Shown here: positions 26,839 through 38,825 of the stretch, piece by piece
Numbering within the stretch: position 1 is the first letter of the stretch
Layout: each line of letters opens with the position of its first letter
DNA from: DASTPP01 sp035762175
Lineage (GTDB): Bacteria > Myxococcota_A > Polyangia > Polyangiales > Polyangiaceae
DNA: 53,688 nucleotides
NCBI GenBank assembly: GCA_035762175.1
Contig: DASTPP010000218.1
Location: 1 to 53,688, forward strand
Direction: 5' to 3'
Made by a program: the position numbers and the translations under genes
Notes under the pieces: generated by a model
The model's input: the letters and a program-made list of their open reading frames with translations, nothing else
Told to the model about the DNA's origin: nothing
The model's database searches: none

Positions 26839-27576
26839 CTAGCCTAAGCGCGGTCGTTCAGGAACGGGCTTCGGCGGCGCCCCGCCCGGACCCGAGGCGG
26901 GGTCGGCGTCGGGCCGCGCCCCCCCGGGCGCCGCGCGGCGCGCCTCGGCGAGCACGCGCTCGGCGTCGGGCGCCCGCCGCTCGCGCCGCTGCCGCTCGGC
27001 CAGCACGATGCCGCAGAGCGCCTCGGTCGACTCTTGCAGGCCGTCGTTGACGAGCACGTAGTCGAAGAAGGCGTAGTGCTCGAGCTCGCGCCGCGCGTTG
27101 CCGAGCCGCCGCCGCACGCTCGCCTCGGGCTCGTCGGCCCGCCCCCGCAGCCGCCGCTCGAGCTCGGCGAACGAGGGCGGCAGCACGAACACGCTCACCG
27201 CGTCGGGCCGCCGGGCCAGGATCTGCCGCGCCCCCTGGTAGTCGACGTCGAAGACGATGCCCCGGTGCCGCCCGTCGTGCGCCGCCTCGACCTCGGCGAC
27301 GCTCGTGCCGTAGAGGTTGCCGTGCACCTCGGCCCACTCGACGAACGCCCCCTCGCGCGCCATGCGCTCGAAGGCGTCGCGGCCCACGAAGTGGTACTCG
27401 CGCCCGTCCTGCTCGTGCGCCCGCCGCGGGCGCGTCGTGTGCGAGACCGAGAAGCGCAGGTCGCCGAAGCGCTCGAGCAGCCGGTTCTTCAGCGTCGTCT
27501 TGCCCGCGCCCGAGGGCGAGCAGAGCAAGAGCAGCAGCCAATCGCGCGCCTCGGGCGCCCGGCGCTCACTCGACAT
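26839..27576 (-). CDS. gmk: guanylate kinase
   Basis: Gmk converts GMP to GDP with ATP. The 245-residue protein has the P-loop SPSGAGKTT, the GMP-binding pattern RFSVSHTTRPRRAHEQDGREYHFV, and FVEWAEVHGNLYGTS followed by GIVFDVDYQGARQI. The last 45 residues are a Pro/Arg/Ala extension not found in the E. coli enzyme. The start ATG 27576 overlaps the end of yicC by 11 bases. rpoZ, which often follows gmk, is absent; mtnP takes its place. Confidence 0.95.
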   Translation of the reverse strand: MSSERRAPEARDWLLLLLCSPSGAGKTTLKNRLLERFGDLRFSVSHTTRPRRAHEQDGREYHFVGRDAFERMAREGAFVEWAEVHGNLYGTSVAEVEAAHDGRHRGIVFDVDYQGARQILARRPDAVSVFVLPPSFAELERRLRGRADEPEASVRRRLGNARRELEHYAFFDYVLVNDGLQESTEALCGIVLAERQRRERRAPDAERVLAEARRAAPGGARPDADPASGPGGAPPKPVPERPRLG

Positions 27577-28438
27577 TCTGCACCTGCTCGCGCAGCCGTT
27601 CGATCTCCGCCTTCGCCCCCACCGCCGCGCGCGCGGCCACCGCGTCCTGGCTCTTCGAGCCGAGCGTGTTCATCTCCCGAAGCATCTCCTGCAAGAGAAA
27701 GTCGAGCTCGCGGCCCACCGGCCCCTCGCGCCCGAGCAGCTCGAAGAAACCTTCGAGGTGGATCCGCAGCCGCGCCAGCTCCTCGGCCACGTCCCCCCGC
27801 TCGGCCGCCAGCGCCAGCTCGAGCTCGAGCCGCCCCGGGTCGAGCATCAGGCCCGCGTCGGCGACGAGCGAGCGCACCCGCTCGCGCATCCGGCCGAGCA
27901 GCGCCCGGCTGCCCTCGGCGCGCCGCTCTTCGATCGCGTCGAGCAGCGGCCCGAGCTTCGCCGCCCTCGCCCCGAGCTCGGCCGCGAGCGCCCGCCCCTC
28001 GCGCGCCCGCGCCGCGTCGAGCGCGTCGAGCGCCGACGCGAGCGCCCGCGCGAGCGCCGACCGCGCCTCCGGGCCCGCCCCGCCCGTCGGGCGCGCGAAG
28101 AGCTCGGGCACCGTCGCCAAGAGCGCCAGCGGCACCGGCTCGCCCGGCGACAGCTCGTCGCGCAGCCGCCCGAGGTCGGCGAACGCCGCGCGCGCCCGCT
28201 CGAAGTCGAGCCGCGGCTCGCCCGCCCACGCCCCCTGCGCCCGCACCACCACCTCGCAGCGCCCCCGCCCGAGCCGCGCCCGCACCGCCTGCTCGACCGC
28301 CATCGCCGCGTCCCCGAGCTCGGGCGGCACGTGCACCCGCACCTCGAGCGCCCGGTGGTTGACCGTGCGGGCCTCGACCCCCAGCGCCCCGCGCCCGAGC
28401 GCGGCCTCGCCCGCGCCGTAGCCCGTCATGCTGCGCAC
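27566..28438 (-). CDS. yicC: YicC family endoribonuclease
   Basis: YicC-family proteins are stress-related endoribonucleases, usually next to gmk. The 290-residue protein begins RSMTGYGAGEAALG and ends with the conserved block LDFLLQEMLREMNTLGSKSQD followed by KAEIERLREQVQNVE (given in two parts: LDFLLQEMLREMNTLGSK and ERLREQVQNVE). GTG 28438 was chosen because family members begin about three residues before SMTGYG. Its 3' end overlaps gmk by 11 bases, so the two are translationally coupled. Confidence 0.93.
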   Translation of the reverse strand: MRSMTGYGAGEAALGRGALGVEARTVNHRALEVRVHVPPELGDAAMAVEQAVRARLGRGRCEVVVRAQGAWAGEPRLDFERARAAFADLGRLRDELSPGEPVPLALLATVPELFARPTGGAGPEARSALARALASALDALDAARAREGRALAAELGARAAKLGPLLDAIEERRAEGSRALLGRMRERVRSLVADAGLMLDPGRLELELALAAERGDVAEELARLRIHLEGFFELLGREGPVGRELDFLLQEMLREMNTLGSKSQDAVAARAAVGAKAEIERLREQVQNVE

Positions 28439-28487
28439 CCTGCCGCCGCCTCCCGCCGCGCCCCGGGGCCCCCAGAGGGCGCCCCGC

Positions 28488-28997
28488 CTACAGGCCCTTT
28501 CGGCGCCGGATGTCGGCCATCACGCGGCGGTACTCGACCTCCCAGCTCGAGGTGCCCTCGCGCATGTGCTTGAGCTGCGCGCGCGCCTCTTTTTCGAGCT
28601 CGTCCTCGAGCGACATGTGCTTCTTCAAGATCGGCACCATCGCCCGCCGCAGCTCGTGATCTTGCGCGTACACCTCGTCGACGTTGTTCGAGTGCAAGAG
28701 CATCTCGACCAGCTGGTCGAGCACGTAGTCGAGCGCCTCGTCGCCCACCTTGATGCCCCGCTGCTCGGCCGCCGCGCGCTTCAGCCGCCCGAACTCGCTC
28801 GACGCCAGGCCCCGCTGCTGGATGAAATCGCGCGCCTTGTCCGACGCCTCCTGCTCGAGCCGCACGTAGCTGCCGAGCACCGCCTCGACGTCGCGCTCGA
28901 CCTCCGCCGGGCTCTCGGTCTCGATGGCCGACGCCCCGAGCAAGGCCCGGACGAGTTCGGAGGCGAGCGAAGACAGCTTGGCCGCGAAAAGTCGCAT
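28488..28997 (-). CDS. DUF507 family protein
   Basis: The 169-residue all-helical protein matches DUF507, a family of unknown function in deltaproteobacterial groups and Aquificae. Diagnostic segments are VERDVEAVLGSYVR, LSSLASELVR near the N-terminus, and EMLLHSNNVDEVYAQDHELR. The ATG at 28997 (MRLFAAKL) matches the family start; a GTG 9 bases upstream is possible. The gene lies just upstream of yicC on the same strand, 49 bases away, and may share its transcript. Confidence 0.88.
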   Translation of the reverse strand: MRLFAAKLSSLASELVRALLGASAIETESPAEVERDVEAVLGSYVRLEQEASDKARDFIQQRGLASSEFGRLKRAAAEQRGIKVGDEALDYVLDQLVEMLLHSNNVDEVYAQDHELRRAMVPILKKHMSLEDELEKEARAQLKHMREGTSSWEVEYRRVMADIRRRKGL

Positions 28998-29124
28998 CGC
29001 CCCCACCGTAGAGGCGCCGGGGGCGTCGCGTCAACGCGCTCGGCGCCGTTTTTGCACCCGCCCAGCCCGCGAGCCGGCCGCGTACCCCCCTGCCGCCCGG
29101 CGCCCCCCGCGGCCCGGCCCGCCC

Positions 29125-30216
29125 TCAGCCCTCGGTCGGCGCCTTGCGCGCCGCGTTCGGCGGCAGCCGCGGCTCGCGCGTGCCCAGCTTCAGCCGCCGC
29201 GCCACCGCCTCGCGCTGCCGCTGCTTGTAGCGCGCGTGGCTCGCGTCGCCCTGCTCGTTCGCCGACTCGGTCGCCCGGTCCAAGAGCTGGAACTCGCAGA
29301 GCATGAAGATGACCGGGCCCAGCGACAGCGCCCCCGGCGGGCAGCGCTCGAGCAGCGCGGGGGGCACCCGCACCGGCATGTCGACCACGAAGTGCATGAT
29401 GCGGAAGCTCGAGGCGCTGAAGCCGTTGTCCGTCGGCGTCAGGTCCGTGAAGGGCGGCCCTTGCAGCTCGGGCAAGAGCCCCTTCAGGTGCGGGTGCGCC
29501 TCGCAGAACGTCCGGAAGGGCACGAGCGTGTTGATGCTCTGCCCCGGCAGCACGTAATTGAACGGGAAGAGCCGGTGTGTCAGGTACTGCAAGACCGGCA
29601 AGAGCTCGGACGCGTCGTTCGTCACGATGCGAAACCTGAGCTTGTCGTAGATCGCCGCCGCCACGGTCTCCTGCTTCGAGAGCAGCTTCGTGTAGAGCGA
29701 GTCCTTGTTCTTGCGCCCGCCGATCAGCTCGGCCACCGGCAGCCCCGCCGCCAGCATGCCCCCGATGACGCTGTAGACCTTCTCCTCGACGAGGTGAAAG
29801 ACCTCGTGCGTCGACGCCGGCAGCATGAAGAGCAGCTCGCGGCCGTCGACGTGGTGAATGATGTGCATCGCCTTGAGCACCGTGCACGCGCACACCTGCC
29901 GGTGCCCCTTGCCCGAGGCGAGCATCAAGAGCTCTTCGGTGCTCGCGTGCTCGATCGGCTTCGGGATGGCGAAGTCGAAGTGGCGCCGCAGGTACGCCAC
30001 CGCCTCGGCCTTGATCGACTCCATCCGCTCGCGGTCGCCCGCGTCGTCGGGGTCGAACTCTTGCGAGCGCAAGAACTCGCGCGCGCCGTCCAGGTCGTGG
30101 AAGTGCAGCCGGTGCCAGTCGATGACCGACTCGCCGCGCAGCGCCAGGCGCAACGCCTCGAGGTCGCCGAGCGTGAGCTCGTCGAGGCGCTTGAGCCGCT
30201 CGTCGGGAGACGCCAT
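29125..30216 (-). CDS. TIGR04552-like protein with a RelA/SpoT-like segment
   Basis: The 363-residue protein resembles a myxobacterial family of unknown function (TIGR04552, from memory). Residues about 165-230 (GGRKNKDSLYTKLLSK, then AAIYDKLRFRIVTND) recall the (p)ppGpp synthetase core pattern R-x-K-x3-S-x3-K ... I-x-D-x2-G-x-R-I-V, with the central glycine replaced. The later catalytic glutamate and the NGYQSLH block are not obvious. It might be a divergent RelA/SpoT-fold enzyme or a non-catalytic relative. ATG 30216 lies 8 bases after TACGAT, so the message may be leaderless. Confidence 0.75.
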   Translation of the reverse strand: MASPDERLKRLDELTLGDLEALRLALRGESVIDWHRLHFHDLDGAREFLRSQEFDPDDAGDRERMESIKAEAVAYLRRHFDFAIPKPIEHASTEELLMLASGKGHRQVCACTVLKAMHIIHHVDGRELLFMLPASTHEVFHLVEEKVYSVIGGMLAAGLPVAELIGGRKNKDSLYTKLLSKQETVAAAIYDKLRFRIVTNDASELLPVLQYLTHRLFPFNYVLPGQSINTLVPFRTFCEAHPHLKGLLPELQGPPFTDLTPTDNGFSASSFRIMHFVVDMPVRVPPALLERCPPGALSLGPVIFMLCEFQLLDRATESANEQGDASHARYKQRQREAVARRLKLGTREPRLPPNAARKAPTEG

Positions 30217-30224
30217 CGGCGCCT

Positions 30225-30230
30225 ATCGTA
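30225..30230 (-). promoter_or_regulatory. -10-like TACGAT directly before a start codon
   Basis: On the minus strand TACGAT is followed by 8 bases and then ATG 30216, the spacing expected for a leaderless transcript. No -35 is clear. Confidence 0.35.
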
Positions 30231-30332
30231 ACCCCCGAGCCCCGCCCGAGGACAGCTTCGCGCTGACGCCTATCCCGAACGTGGCCGCCCGGCGCGCACG
30301 CTCGCACGCCGCCTTACTAGGGGGCTGCGACT

Positions 30333-30548
30333 TCAGGCGGCCTTATCGGCCCCCGGCGCCATCTCGGGCAGCGGCGTCGGCACCGCCACCGCCGGCTTGC
30401 TGCGCCCCAGCGAGAGCGTGCCGAAGAAGATGCCGAAGGTGATCGCCAGAATCAGCGCATGCCCATAAACCGCGGGCGAAACACCGACCCAGGCGCCGAC
30501 CGGCATGAGGCCGACAAACGTTGCCATGCACCAAGACGTTCGCTTCAT
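30333..30548 (-). CDS. small membrane protein, 71 aa
   Basis: A basic start (MKRTSW) is followed by two hydrophobic stretches (about 8-22 and 27-47, GHALILAITFGIFFGTLSLG) and a Pro/Ala-rich tail. I recognise no family. ATG 30548 has GGGAG about 6 bases upstream. The gene sits in the least GC-rich part of the window (about 30450-30720). Confidence 0.6.
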   Translation of the reverse strand: MKRTSWCMATFVGLMPVGAWVGVSPAVYGHALILAITFGIFFGTLSLGRSKPAVAVPTPLPEMAPGADKAA

Positions 30549-30887
30549 GTTGGCTCCCAAAAACCACTGGCCCGAACCCACCGCCTGATGCCCGTGCGGG
30601 TTTGCCTACATGTAAGCTAAGGTGGCAGTGCACCTTGTCGTGGGCCAACTTCTAAATCAGGCGCCACAGACATCTCAAGCGAAAAAATCGCAGCTACCTG
30701 CGCCTACCAGGGCCCCAAAGCCGAGTTTCGGCTCGAGTCGGGCCTCGCCGGCCTCGAGCCCTCGACGGAAGAAGGCCCCTCGGCTCAGGACAACCCCTGG
30801 CCGACTCGGGAGCGAGGCGGCCGCCGGGGGCGAGTCTACGCCATCGGGGTCGGGATCCGCGCGCCCCTCAAGGACAGGTCGCGTTTT
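30549..30887. other. AT-richer intergenic region (339 bases)
   Basis: I see no gene. It contains TACATGTA (30607-30614), a -10-like palindrome 59 bases before the small membrane-protein gene, and the palindrome at 30619-30636 (listed). The remainder to 30880 has no recognised feature. The composition is lower in GC than either neighbour. Confidence 0.5.
30619..30636. promoter_or_regulatory. candidate operator palindrome
   Basis: AAGGTGGCAGTGCACCTT has perfect 6-bp arms (AAGGTG and CACCTT) around a 6-base centre. It lies 71 bases upstream of the small membrane-protein gene, next to TACATGTA, at a position suitable for a repressor or activator. Confidence 0.35.
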
Positions 30888-31538
30888 TTAACGCTCGCCC
30901 GCCTCGCCGAGGCGCAACGGGATGGTCAGCGGCGAGCCGTCGAGCTTGACGCGGTGCTCGCGCACGAGCGGATCGCCCCCCTCGCTCGAGGCGCTCACCC
31001 ACACGACCCCGTCGCCCCGCGGCGCGCGCAGGCGCAGCGAGACCGAAGGGGGGGCCGCTCGCGAGGAAAAATCCCAGCGGCTCGCGCCGAGCGTCTCGCC
31101 CTGCCCGTCGAGCAGGGTGACGTCGAGCGAACGCAGGCGCGCGCGCTCGCCGCCGAGGCGCAGCGTGATCTCTTGGTCGACGGGGGCCCACTCGGCCAGC
31201 AGGAGCCCCGAGGCGACGAGGCCCCCCGCCAGCAAGAGGCCCGCGAGCCGCCGCCGCGAGCGGCTCGGCACCGCGCCCCCGAGGCGGCTTCGTGCCGGGG
31301 CGAGCGCCGCCTCGCGCCGCGCGACGCCGGCGCCCGTCACGCGCCCGCCATCGGCCGCCGCCCCCGCGCGCCCGTCGCCCGTCGCCCCCGCGCGCGCCTC
31401 TTCGTCAGCCGCCCCCGCGCGCGCCTCTTCGCCCGGCGCCCTCGCGCGCGCCTCTTCGCCGGCCGCGGCTTCGCGCCCGACCTCGCCAGCGGTTGCTTCG
31501 GGGCGCTCTTCGCGGGGCTCTTCGGGGGGCGCGGCCAT
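30888..31538 (-). CDS. single-pass membrane protein with repeated EEARA linker
   Basis: The 216-residue protein has a cytoplasmic N-terminal half of repeats (GEEARARAPGEEARAGA...), one membrane helix at about 98-115 (LAGLLLAGGLVASGLLLA), and a periplasmic domain of about 100 residues rich in beta strands (ITLRLGGERARLRSLDVTLL). No family recognised. A run of T after the stop on the minus strand is weak. The cytochrome gene upstream ends 24 bases away, so these may be co-transcribed. Confidence 0.6.
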   Translation of the reverse strand: MAAPPEEPREERPEATAGEVGREAAAGEEARARAPGEEARAGAADEEARAGATGDGRAGAAADGGRVTGAGVARREAALAPARSRLGGAVPSRSRRRLAGLLLAGGLVASGLLLAEWAPVDQEITLRLGGERARLRSLDVTLLDGQGETLGASRWDFSSRAAPPSVSLRLRAPRGDGVVWVSASSEGGDPLVREHRVKLDGSPLTIPLRLGEAGER

Positions 31539-31562
31539 CGACCGAGGGGCGGGGCCCCGGCC

Positions 31563-32021
31563 CTAGCGGCCCTTGCGCGCCCGGATGCGCTTGATGAGGC
31601 CGTTGACGACCTCGGGGGGCAGGTCGAACTTCGGCATTCGGTTCTTGCCCTGGCGAATGGTCTGGGCGATCTGCTCGTCGCTCGCCGAGGCCTGCCACTC
31701 GGGCCGCGTCAGGTCTTGGGCCTTGAAGAGGTTGCCCTGCGGCCCGTCGCCCTTGCCGTCCGGGCCGTGGCAGGTGAGACAATTTTTCTGCCACGCGATC
31801 TCGGTCAGCATGGCCGTCGACTCGGGGCTTTCGGCCTGGGCGGGCACCTGGCTCGGGCGGCGCTGCGGCTGGCGCTCGGCGGGCGGGTGTTCGGGCTGCT
31901 CGTGGTCGCTCGCCTTCCACTCGCGGACGTCGCGGGCGGTCTGGCAGCCGCCGGCGAGGGCCGCGACGAGCGGCAGGGCGAGCGCGAGGTAAGGGGGAGG
32001 CGGGAAGAAGAAGCGGGACAC
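31563..32021 (-). CDS. cytochrome c lipoprotein
   Basis: The 152-residue protein is a monoheme class I cytochrome c, exported and lipid-anchored: signal peptide with lipobox AALAGGC (C26), a Pro/Gln-rich spacer (about 40-70), the heme motif CLTCH (C81, C84, H85), and the axial methionine in NRMPKF (M129). Members carry electrons in periplasmic respiratory chains. The start is GTG 32021. No cytochrome oxidase or other respiratory gene is adjacent. Confidence 0.9.
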   Translation of the reverse strand: MSRFFFPPPPYLALALPLVAALAGGCQTARDVREWKASDHEQPEHPPAERQPQRRPSQVPAQAESPESTAMLTEIAWQKNCLTCHGPDGKGDGPQGNLFKAQDLTRPEWQASASDEQIAQTIRQGKNRMPKFDLPPEVVNGLIKRIRARKGR

Positions 32022-32170
32022 GGCGGGTGACGATGGGCGAGGGGCCCCGGGCTGTCAACGCCCCTGCCCGGGCGTTTATTGCATCGCCCGGCCGGCCCCC
32101 GCGCGCTTCGCCCGGGCCGGCCGCCGGCCGCCGGGGCCTCGGCCCGGGGCGCCCCCGGGGGCCCGCGGGC

Positions 32171-32794
32171 TCACTGAAAGACGGTGCCGCCGCCGGTCGG
32201 ATCGCGGCCGAGGAAGTTCTTGTTGTTCAGCGTCGCGACGTGAAACTCGGTGCGCCGGTTCTGCTCTTTGTTCTGCGGCGAGGTGTTCGGCTGGATCGGC
32301 CGCTGCTCGCCGAAGCCGACGGCGATGAGGCGGCTGCGGGCGACGCCGCGGCCCTCGAGCCACTTGGCGACCGACACCGCGCGGTCGCCCGAGAGCTTGA
32401 GGTTCATCTGATCGTCGCCGTCGGTGTCGGTGTGCCCCTCGATGCGAAGCTGCGTGACCTGCGGGTTCTCGTCGAGAAACTGCTTGAGCTGGTTCAGCAC
32501 CGGCTCCGACTCGGGCAAGATGGTCGCCTTGCCCTTCTCGTAGATGATATTGCCGGGGATCGGCACCTGGCTGCCCTTGAGCTTGCCGCCGCCGGGCACC
32601 TTCATCGGGCCGTTCGGCTGGGGGGCGGGCCCGGGGGCCGGGGCGGGGGCGGGGGCCGGCGCGGGCGCGGGCGCGGGGGCCGGCGGGGGCGGGGGCGCGG
32701 GCGGCGGGCCGGTGCGCGTCTCGACATGGCAGGCCCCGAGCGACGCGGCCAAGAGAACGAAGGGGGCGAACGTGCCTGCGAAGCGACTCTTCAT
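32171..32794 (-). CDS. OmpA-family peptidoglycan-binding lipoprotein
   Basis: This is an outer-membrane lipoprotein of the Pal/OmpA-C kind that tethers the membrane to peptidoglycan. Signal peptide with lipobox AASLGAC (C22), a (PA)n proline-rich spacer (about 30-58), and the OmpA-C domain (about 85-195) with RIEGHTDTDGDDQMN, LSGDRAVSVAKWL and QNRRTEFH. Those are the residues that hold diaminopimelate. ATG 32794 follows GGAGGAAAG. It is divergent from dnaE, with no tol or pal genes adjacent. Confidence 0.9.
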   Translation of the reverse strand: MKSRFAGTFAPFVLLAASLGACHVETRTGPPPAPPPPPAPAPAPAPAPAPAPAPGPAPQPNGPMKVPGGGKLKGSQVPIPGNIIYEKGKATILPESEPVLNQLKQFLDENPQVTQLRIEGHTDTDGDDQMNLKLSGDRAVSVAKWLEGRGVARSRLIAVGFGEQRPIQPNTSPQNKEQNRRTEFHVATLNNKNFLGRDPTGGGTVFQ

Positions 32795-33123
32795 GGTCTT
32801 GCTTTCCTCCAGCGTCCGGAAGGGCGGGTGCCCACGCCCGAGCCGGCCCCGCGCCCGGCCCCGCGGGCGAGCCTTCGCCGCCCGCGCCGTTCGGGCCGGG
32901 GCGCCCGCCCTCGGGGGGCGGGCGACGGCCCATGGACGGGCGCGGGGGCCGCTTTCTTCACCCGAGTACGCCCTCTAGCCGGATTTTTCGCCCTCGGAAA
33001 GGGGGGGGCCGCCGCGGCCGCGCTTGCCCGCGGGGCCGCCCGGGCGAAAGCTTTCGGGCTCGGGCCGGCCGCCGCTGCGCCTTTCTTGGCGGCCGGGCCG
33101 AAGGCTCGCTAACCAAGCTACCC
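32795..33123. other. divergent intergenic region between the OmpA-like gene and dnaE (329 bases)
   Basis: There is no gene. It contains the GGAGG ribosome site of the OmpA-like gene (32810-32818) and a hairpin with 9-bp arms CGCCCGCCC (32902-32910) and GGGCGGGCG (32916-32924). I find no clear promoter for dnaE. Confidence 0.4.
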
Positions 33124-36747
<3,624 letters not shown>

Positions 36748-36815
36748 GCGGGCGCGGGGCCCGGGGGCGCCCGGGCGGGGCCTTCGCGCGCGCCGGCGGC
36801 GCGGCGCCGCGGGGC

Positions 36816-36869
36816 CGGGGTTGGCTTCCGGCCGCGCGGCGACGTGGGGCCGGGGTTGGCTTCCGGCGG
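36816..36869. repeat. two copies of a 21-bp direct repeat between dnaE and the S1 gene
   Basis: GGGGCCGGGGTTGGCTTCCGG occurs at about 36817 and 36848, spaced 31 bases. It is not a copy of the dnaE 3' end. It may matter for the promoter of the S1 gene. Confidence 0.6.
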
Positions 36870-36988
36870 CGCCGGAGGGCCCCGGGGCGCGCTTTGTCGC
36901 GGGGGCGCGGCCGGGCTGTGCTAGATCGGGCGGGTCGGCGCGTCGCGGCCCGCGGGGGCCGAGCGACGTCGCCCCGGGCACGCACATC

Positions 36989-37753
36989 ATGACGAGCAAC
37001 GAACGGAAGGACCCCGAGGGCGAGAGCTTCGCCTCCCTCTTCGACGCGACCCGCCGCGACACCGGCCGGCGCGGGCCGCCCATCGCGGTGGGCGAGAAGC
37101 GCGAGGTGACGATCATCAAGATCGGCCGCGACGCGGTCTTCGTCTCGCTCGACGGCAAGCACGAAGGGTTCATCGAGCGCTCGGCCTTCGGCGAGGGGGC
37201 CTCGTCCCTGCGCGAGGGCACCAAGGTGCTCGCGCGGGTGGTCGACGCGGGCGGCGGGCGCGACGGCGCGCCGAAGCTCGTGCCGCTCGTCGTGCGGGCC
37301 GAAGACGGCTCGGTCGAGGCGGCGCCGACGGCCGAGGCGGCCGGCCCCGTCATCGCCGAGGGCGTGCGGGTCAAGGGGGCGGTCACGCGCGTCGAGCGCT
37401 ACGGCGTGTTCGTGCAGATCGCCGGCACCCAGGGGCGCACGGGCCGCGGCCTCGTGCCCGCCGCCGAGCTCGGCGCCCCGCGCAACGCCGACCTGCGCAA
37501 GCTCTTCCCGGTCGGCGCGCCGATCGAGGCGAAGGTGGTGCGGGTCGACGAAGACGGCAAGATTCGGCTCTCGGTCACGGCGCTGCGCGACGACGAAGAG
37601 CAGGCGGCCTTCCGCGAGCACAAAAAGCAGGCCTCGTCCGAGGCCGCGGGCCCCGCCGCCGCGGCCCCCGGCAAGCCCGGCCCGAAGCCGCCGCCCCGCA
37701 GCTTCGGCACGCTCGGCGACCTCTTGGCCAAGCACCGCAAGCCGGGCGGCTGA
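36989..37753 (+). CDS. S1-domain RNA-binding protein, 254 aa
   Basis: Two OB-fold S1 domains are visible: residues about 35-100 (GEKREVTIIKIGRDAVFVSL...) and 125-200 (GVRVKGAVTRVERYGVFVQI...KIRLSV). The product may act in translation or RNA turnover. The Pro/Ala/Lys-rich C-terminal tail ends FGTLGDLLAKHRKPGG. I cannot say if it is a truncated ribosomal S1 or a specialised protein. ATG 36989 was chosen; no ribosome site is clear. Confidence 0.85.
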   Translation: MTSNERKDPEGESFASLFDATRRDTGRRGPPIAVGEKREVTIIKIGRDAVFVSLDGKHEGFIERSAFGEGASSLREGTKVLARVVDAGGGRDGAPKLVPLVVRAEDGSVEAAPTAEAAGPVIAEGVRVKGAVTRVERYGVFVQIAGTQGRTGRGLVPAAELGAPRNADLRKLFPVGAPIEAKVVRVDEDGKIRLSVTALRDDEEQAAFREHKKQASSEAAGPAAAAPGKPGPKPPPRSFGTLGDLLAKHRKPGG

Positions 37754-38010
37754 GGCGCCGCCGGCCCCCGCGGCGAAGGCGCCCGGCCGAGCGCTGGGCC
37801 CCGCCGCCCGCCCCCCGGGGCCGCCCGACGCCGCGAGCCGGCGGGCTCCGCGGCGCGCGCCCCCACGGCCGAGCTCGCGCCGGCCGGGTACAAAGTCGTT
37901 GCTGCGCCCGCGTAACGGTGTCTAAGAGCGCTCGCTGGCGCGTGCACGCGCGGGCGGCGCGACGGCGCGCCGGCCGGCCGGGCCCGCCGCGAAGGCGAGG
38001 AGAATCGTCG

Positions 38011-38766
38011 ATGGGAGCGCAGTACAAGCGGGTCCTCATCAAGTTGAGCGGGCGCGCCGTCGCGGGCGAAGACGAGGTCGGCTTCAACGCGCACGCGCTC
38101 GAGCACATCGCCCGCGAGGTGCTCTCGGTGCACGAGCTCGGCGTCGAGGTCGCCGTCGTCATCGGGGGCGGCAACATCTTCCGGGGCGACATCGCCAAAG
38201 ATTGGCGCATCGACCGCGTCGAGGCCGACAACATCGGCGTGCTCGGCACCATCATCAACAGCATCATGCTGCGCGGCGTGATCAAGGCCCGCAGCAGCAA
38301 CGCCGAGGTGCGGCTGATGAGCGCGGTGCGCATCGACGCCATCGCCGAGCCGTTCATCCGGCTGCGCGCCGTGCACCACCTCCAGAAGGGGTACATCATC
38401 ATCTTCGGCGGCGGCACCGGCCAGCCCTTCATGACGACCGACTACCCGGCCGTGCAGCGCGCGATCGAGGTGGGCTGCGACGCCATCTTGGTGGCCAAGC
38501 ACGGCGTCGACGGCGTCTACGACGCCGACCCGAAGAAGAACCCCGACGCGCGGCGCTACGCGCGGCTCGGCTACAACGACATCGTCCAGAAGAACCTCAA
38601 GGTGATGGACCAGTCGGCCCTCATCTTGGCGCGCGACTACTCGATGCCGCTGCACGTGTTCAACTTCGACGAGCAGGGCTTCTTCAAGCGCATCTGCCAG
38701 GGCGAGCGCGATCTGGGCACGTACATCGGCCCGGTCGAGTCCGCCTGGAGTACCCCCGCGCGCTGA
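38011..38766 (+). CDS. pyrH: uridylate kinase
   Basis: PyrH phosphorylates UMP to UDP and is a hexamer of the amino-acid kinase fold. The 251-residue protein has VLIKLSG, VVIGGGNIFRG, GGGTGQPFMTTD, AKHGVDGVYDADPKK and DQSALILARDYSMPLHVFNF. After KLSG the residue is R where most enzymes have E (KLSGEAL), a point worth checking. ATG 38011 follows GGAG. In most genomes pyrH lies between tsf and frr; here neither is next to it. Confidence 0.94.
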   Translation: MGAQYKRVLIKLSGRAVAGEDEVGFNAHALEHIAREVLSVHELGVEVAVVIGGGNIFRGDIAKDWRIDRVEADNIGVLGTIINSIMLRGVIKARSSNAEVRLMSAVRIDAIAEPFIRLRAVHHLQKGYIIIFGGGTGQPFMTTDYPAVQRAIEVGCDAILVAKHGVDGVYDADPKKNPDARRYARLGYNDIVQKNLKVMDQSALILARDYSMPLHVFNFDEQGFFKRICQGERDLGTYIGPVESAWSTPAR

Positions 38767-38825
38767 GCGCCCGCGCCCGCCGCCCGCCCGGCGCGTCCGG
38801 TGGGCGCGATCGGGCGGGCGTCCGC

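Noticed and set aside
36893..36927. Promoter of the S1-domain gene (TTGTCG and TAGATC)
   Set aside because: The spacer would be 22 bases, too long for a standard promoter.
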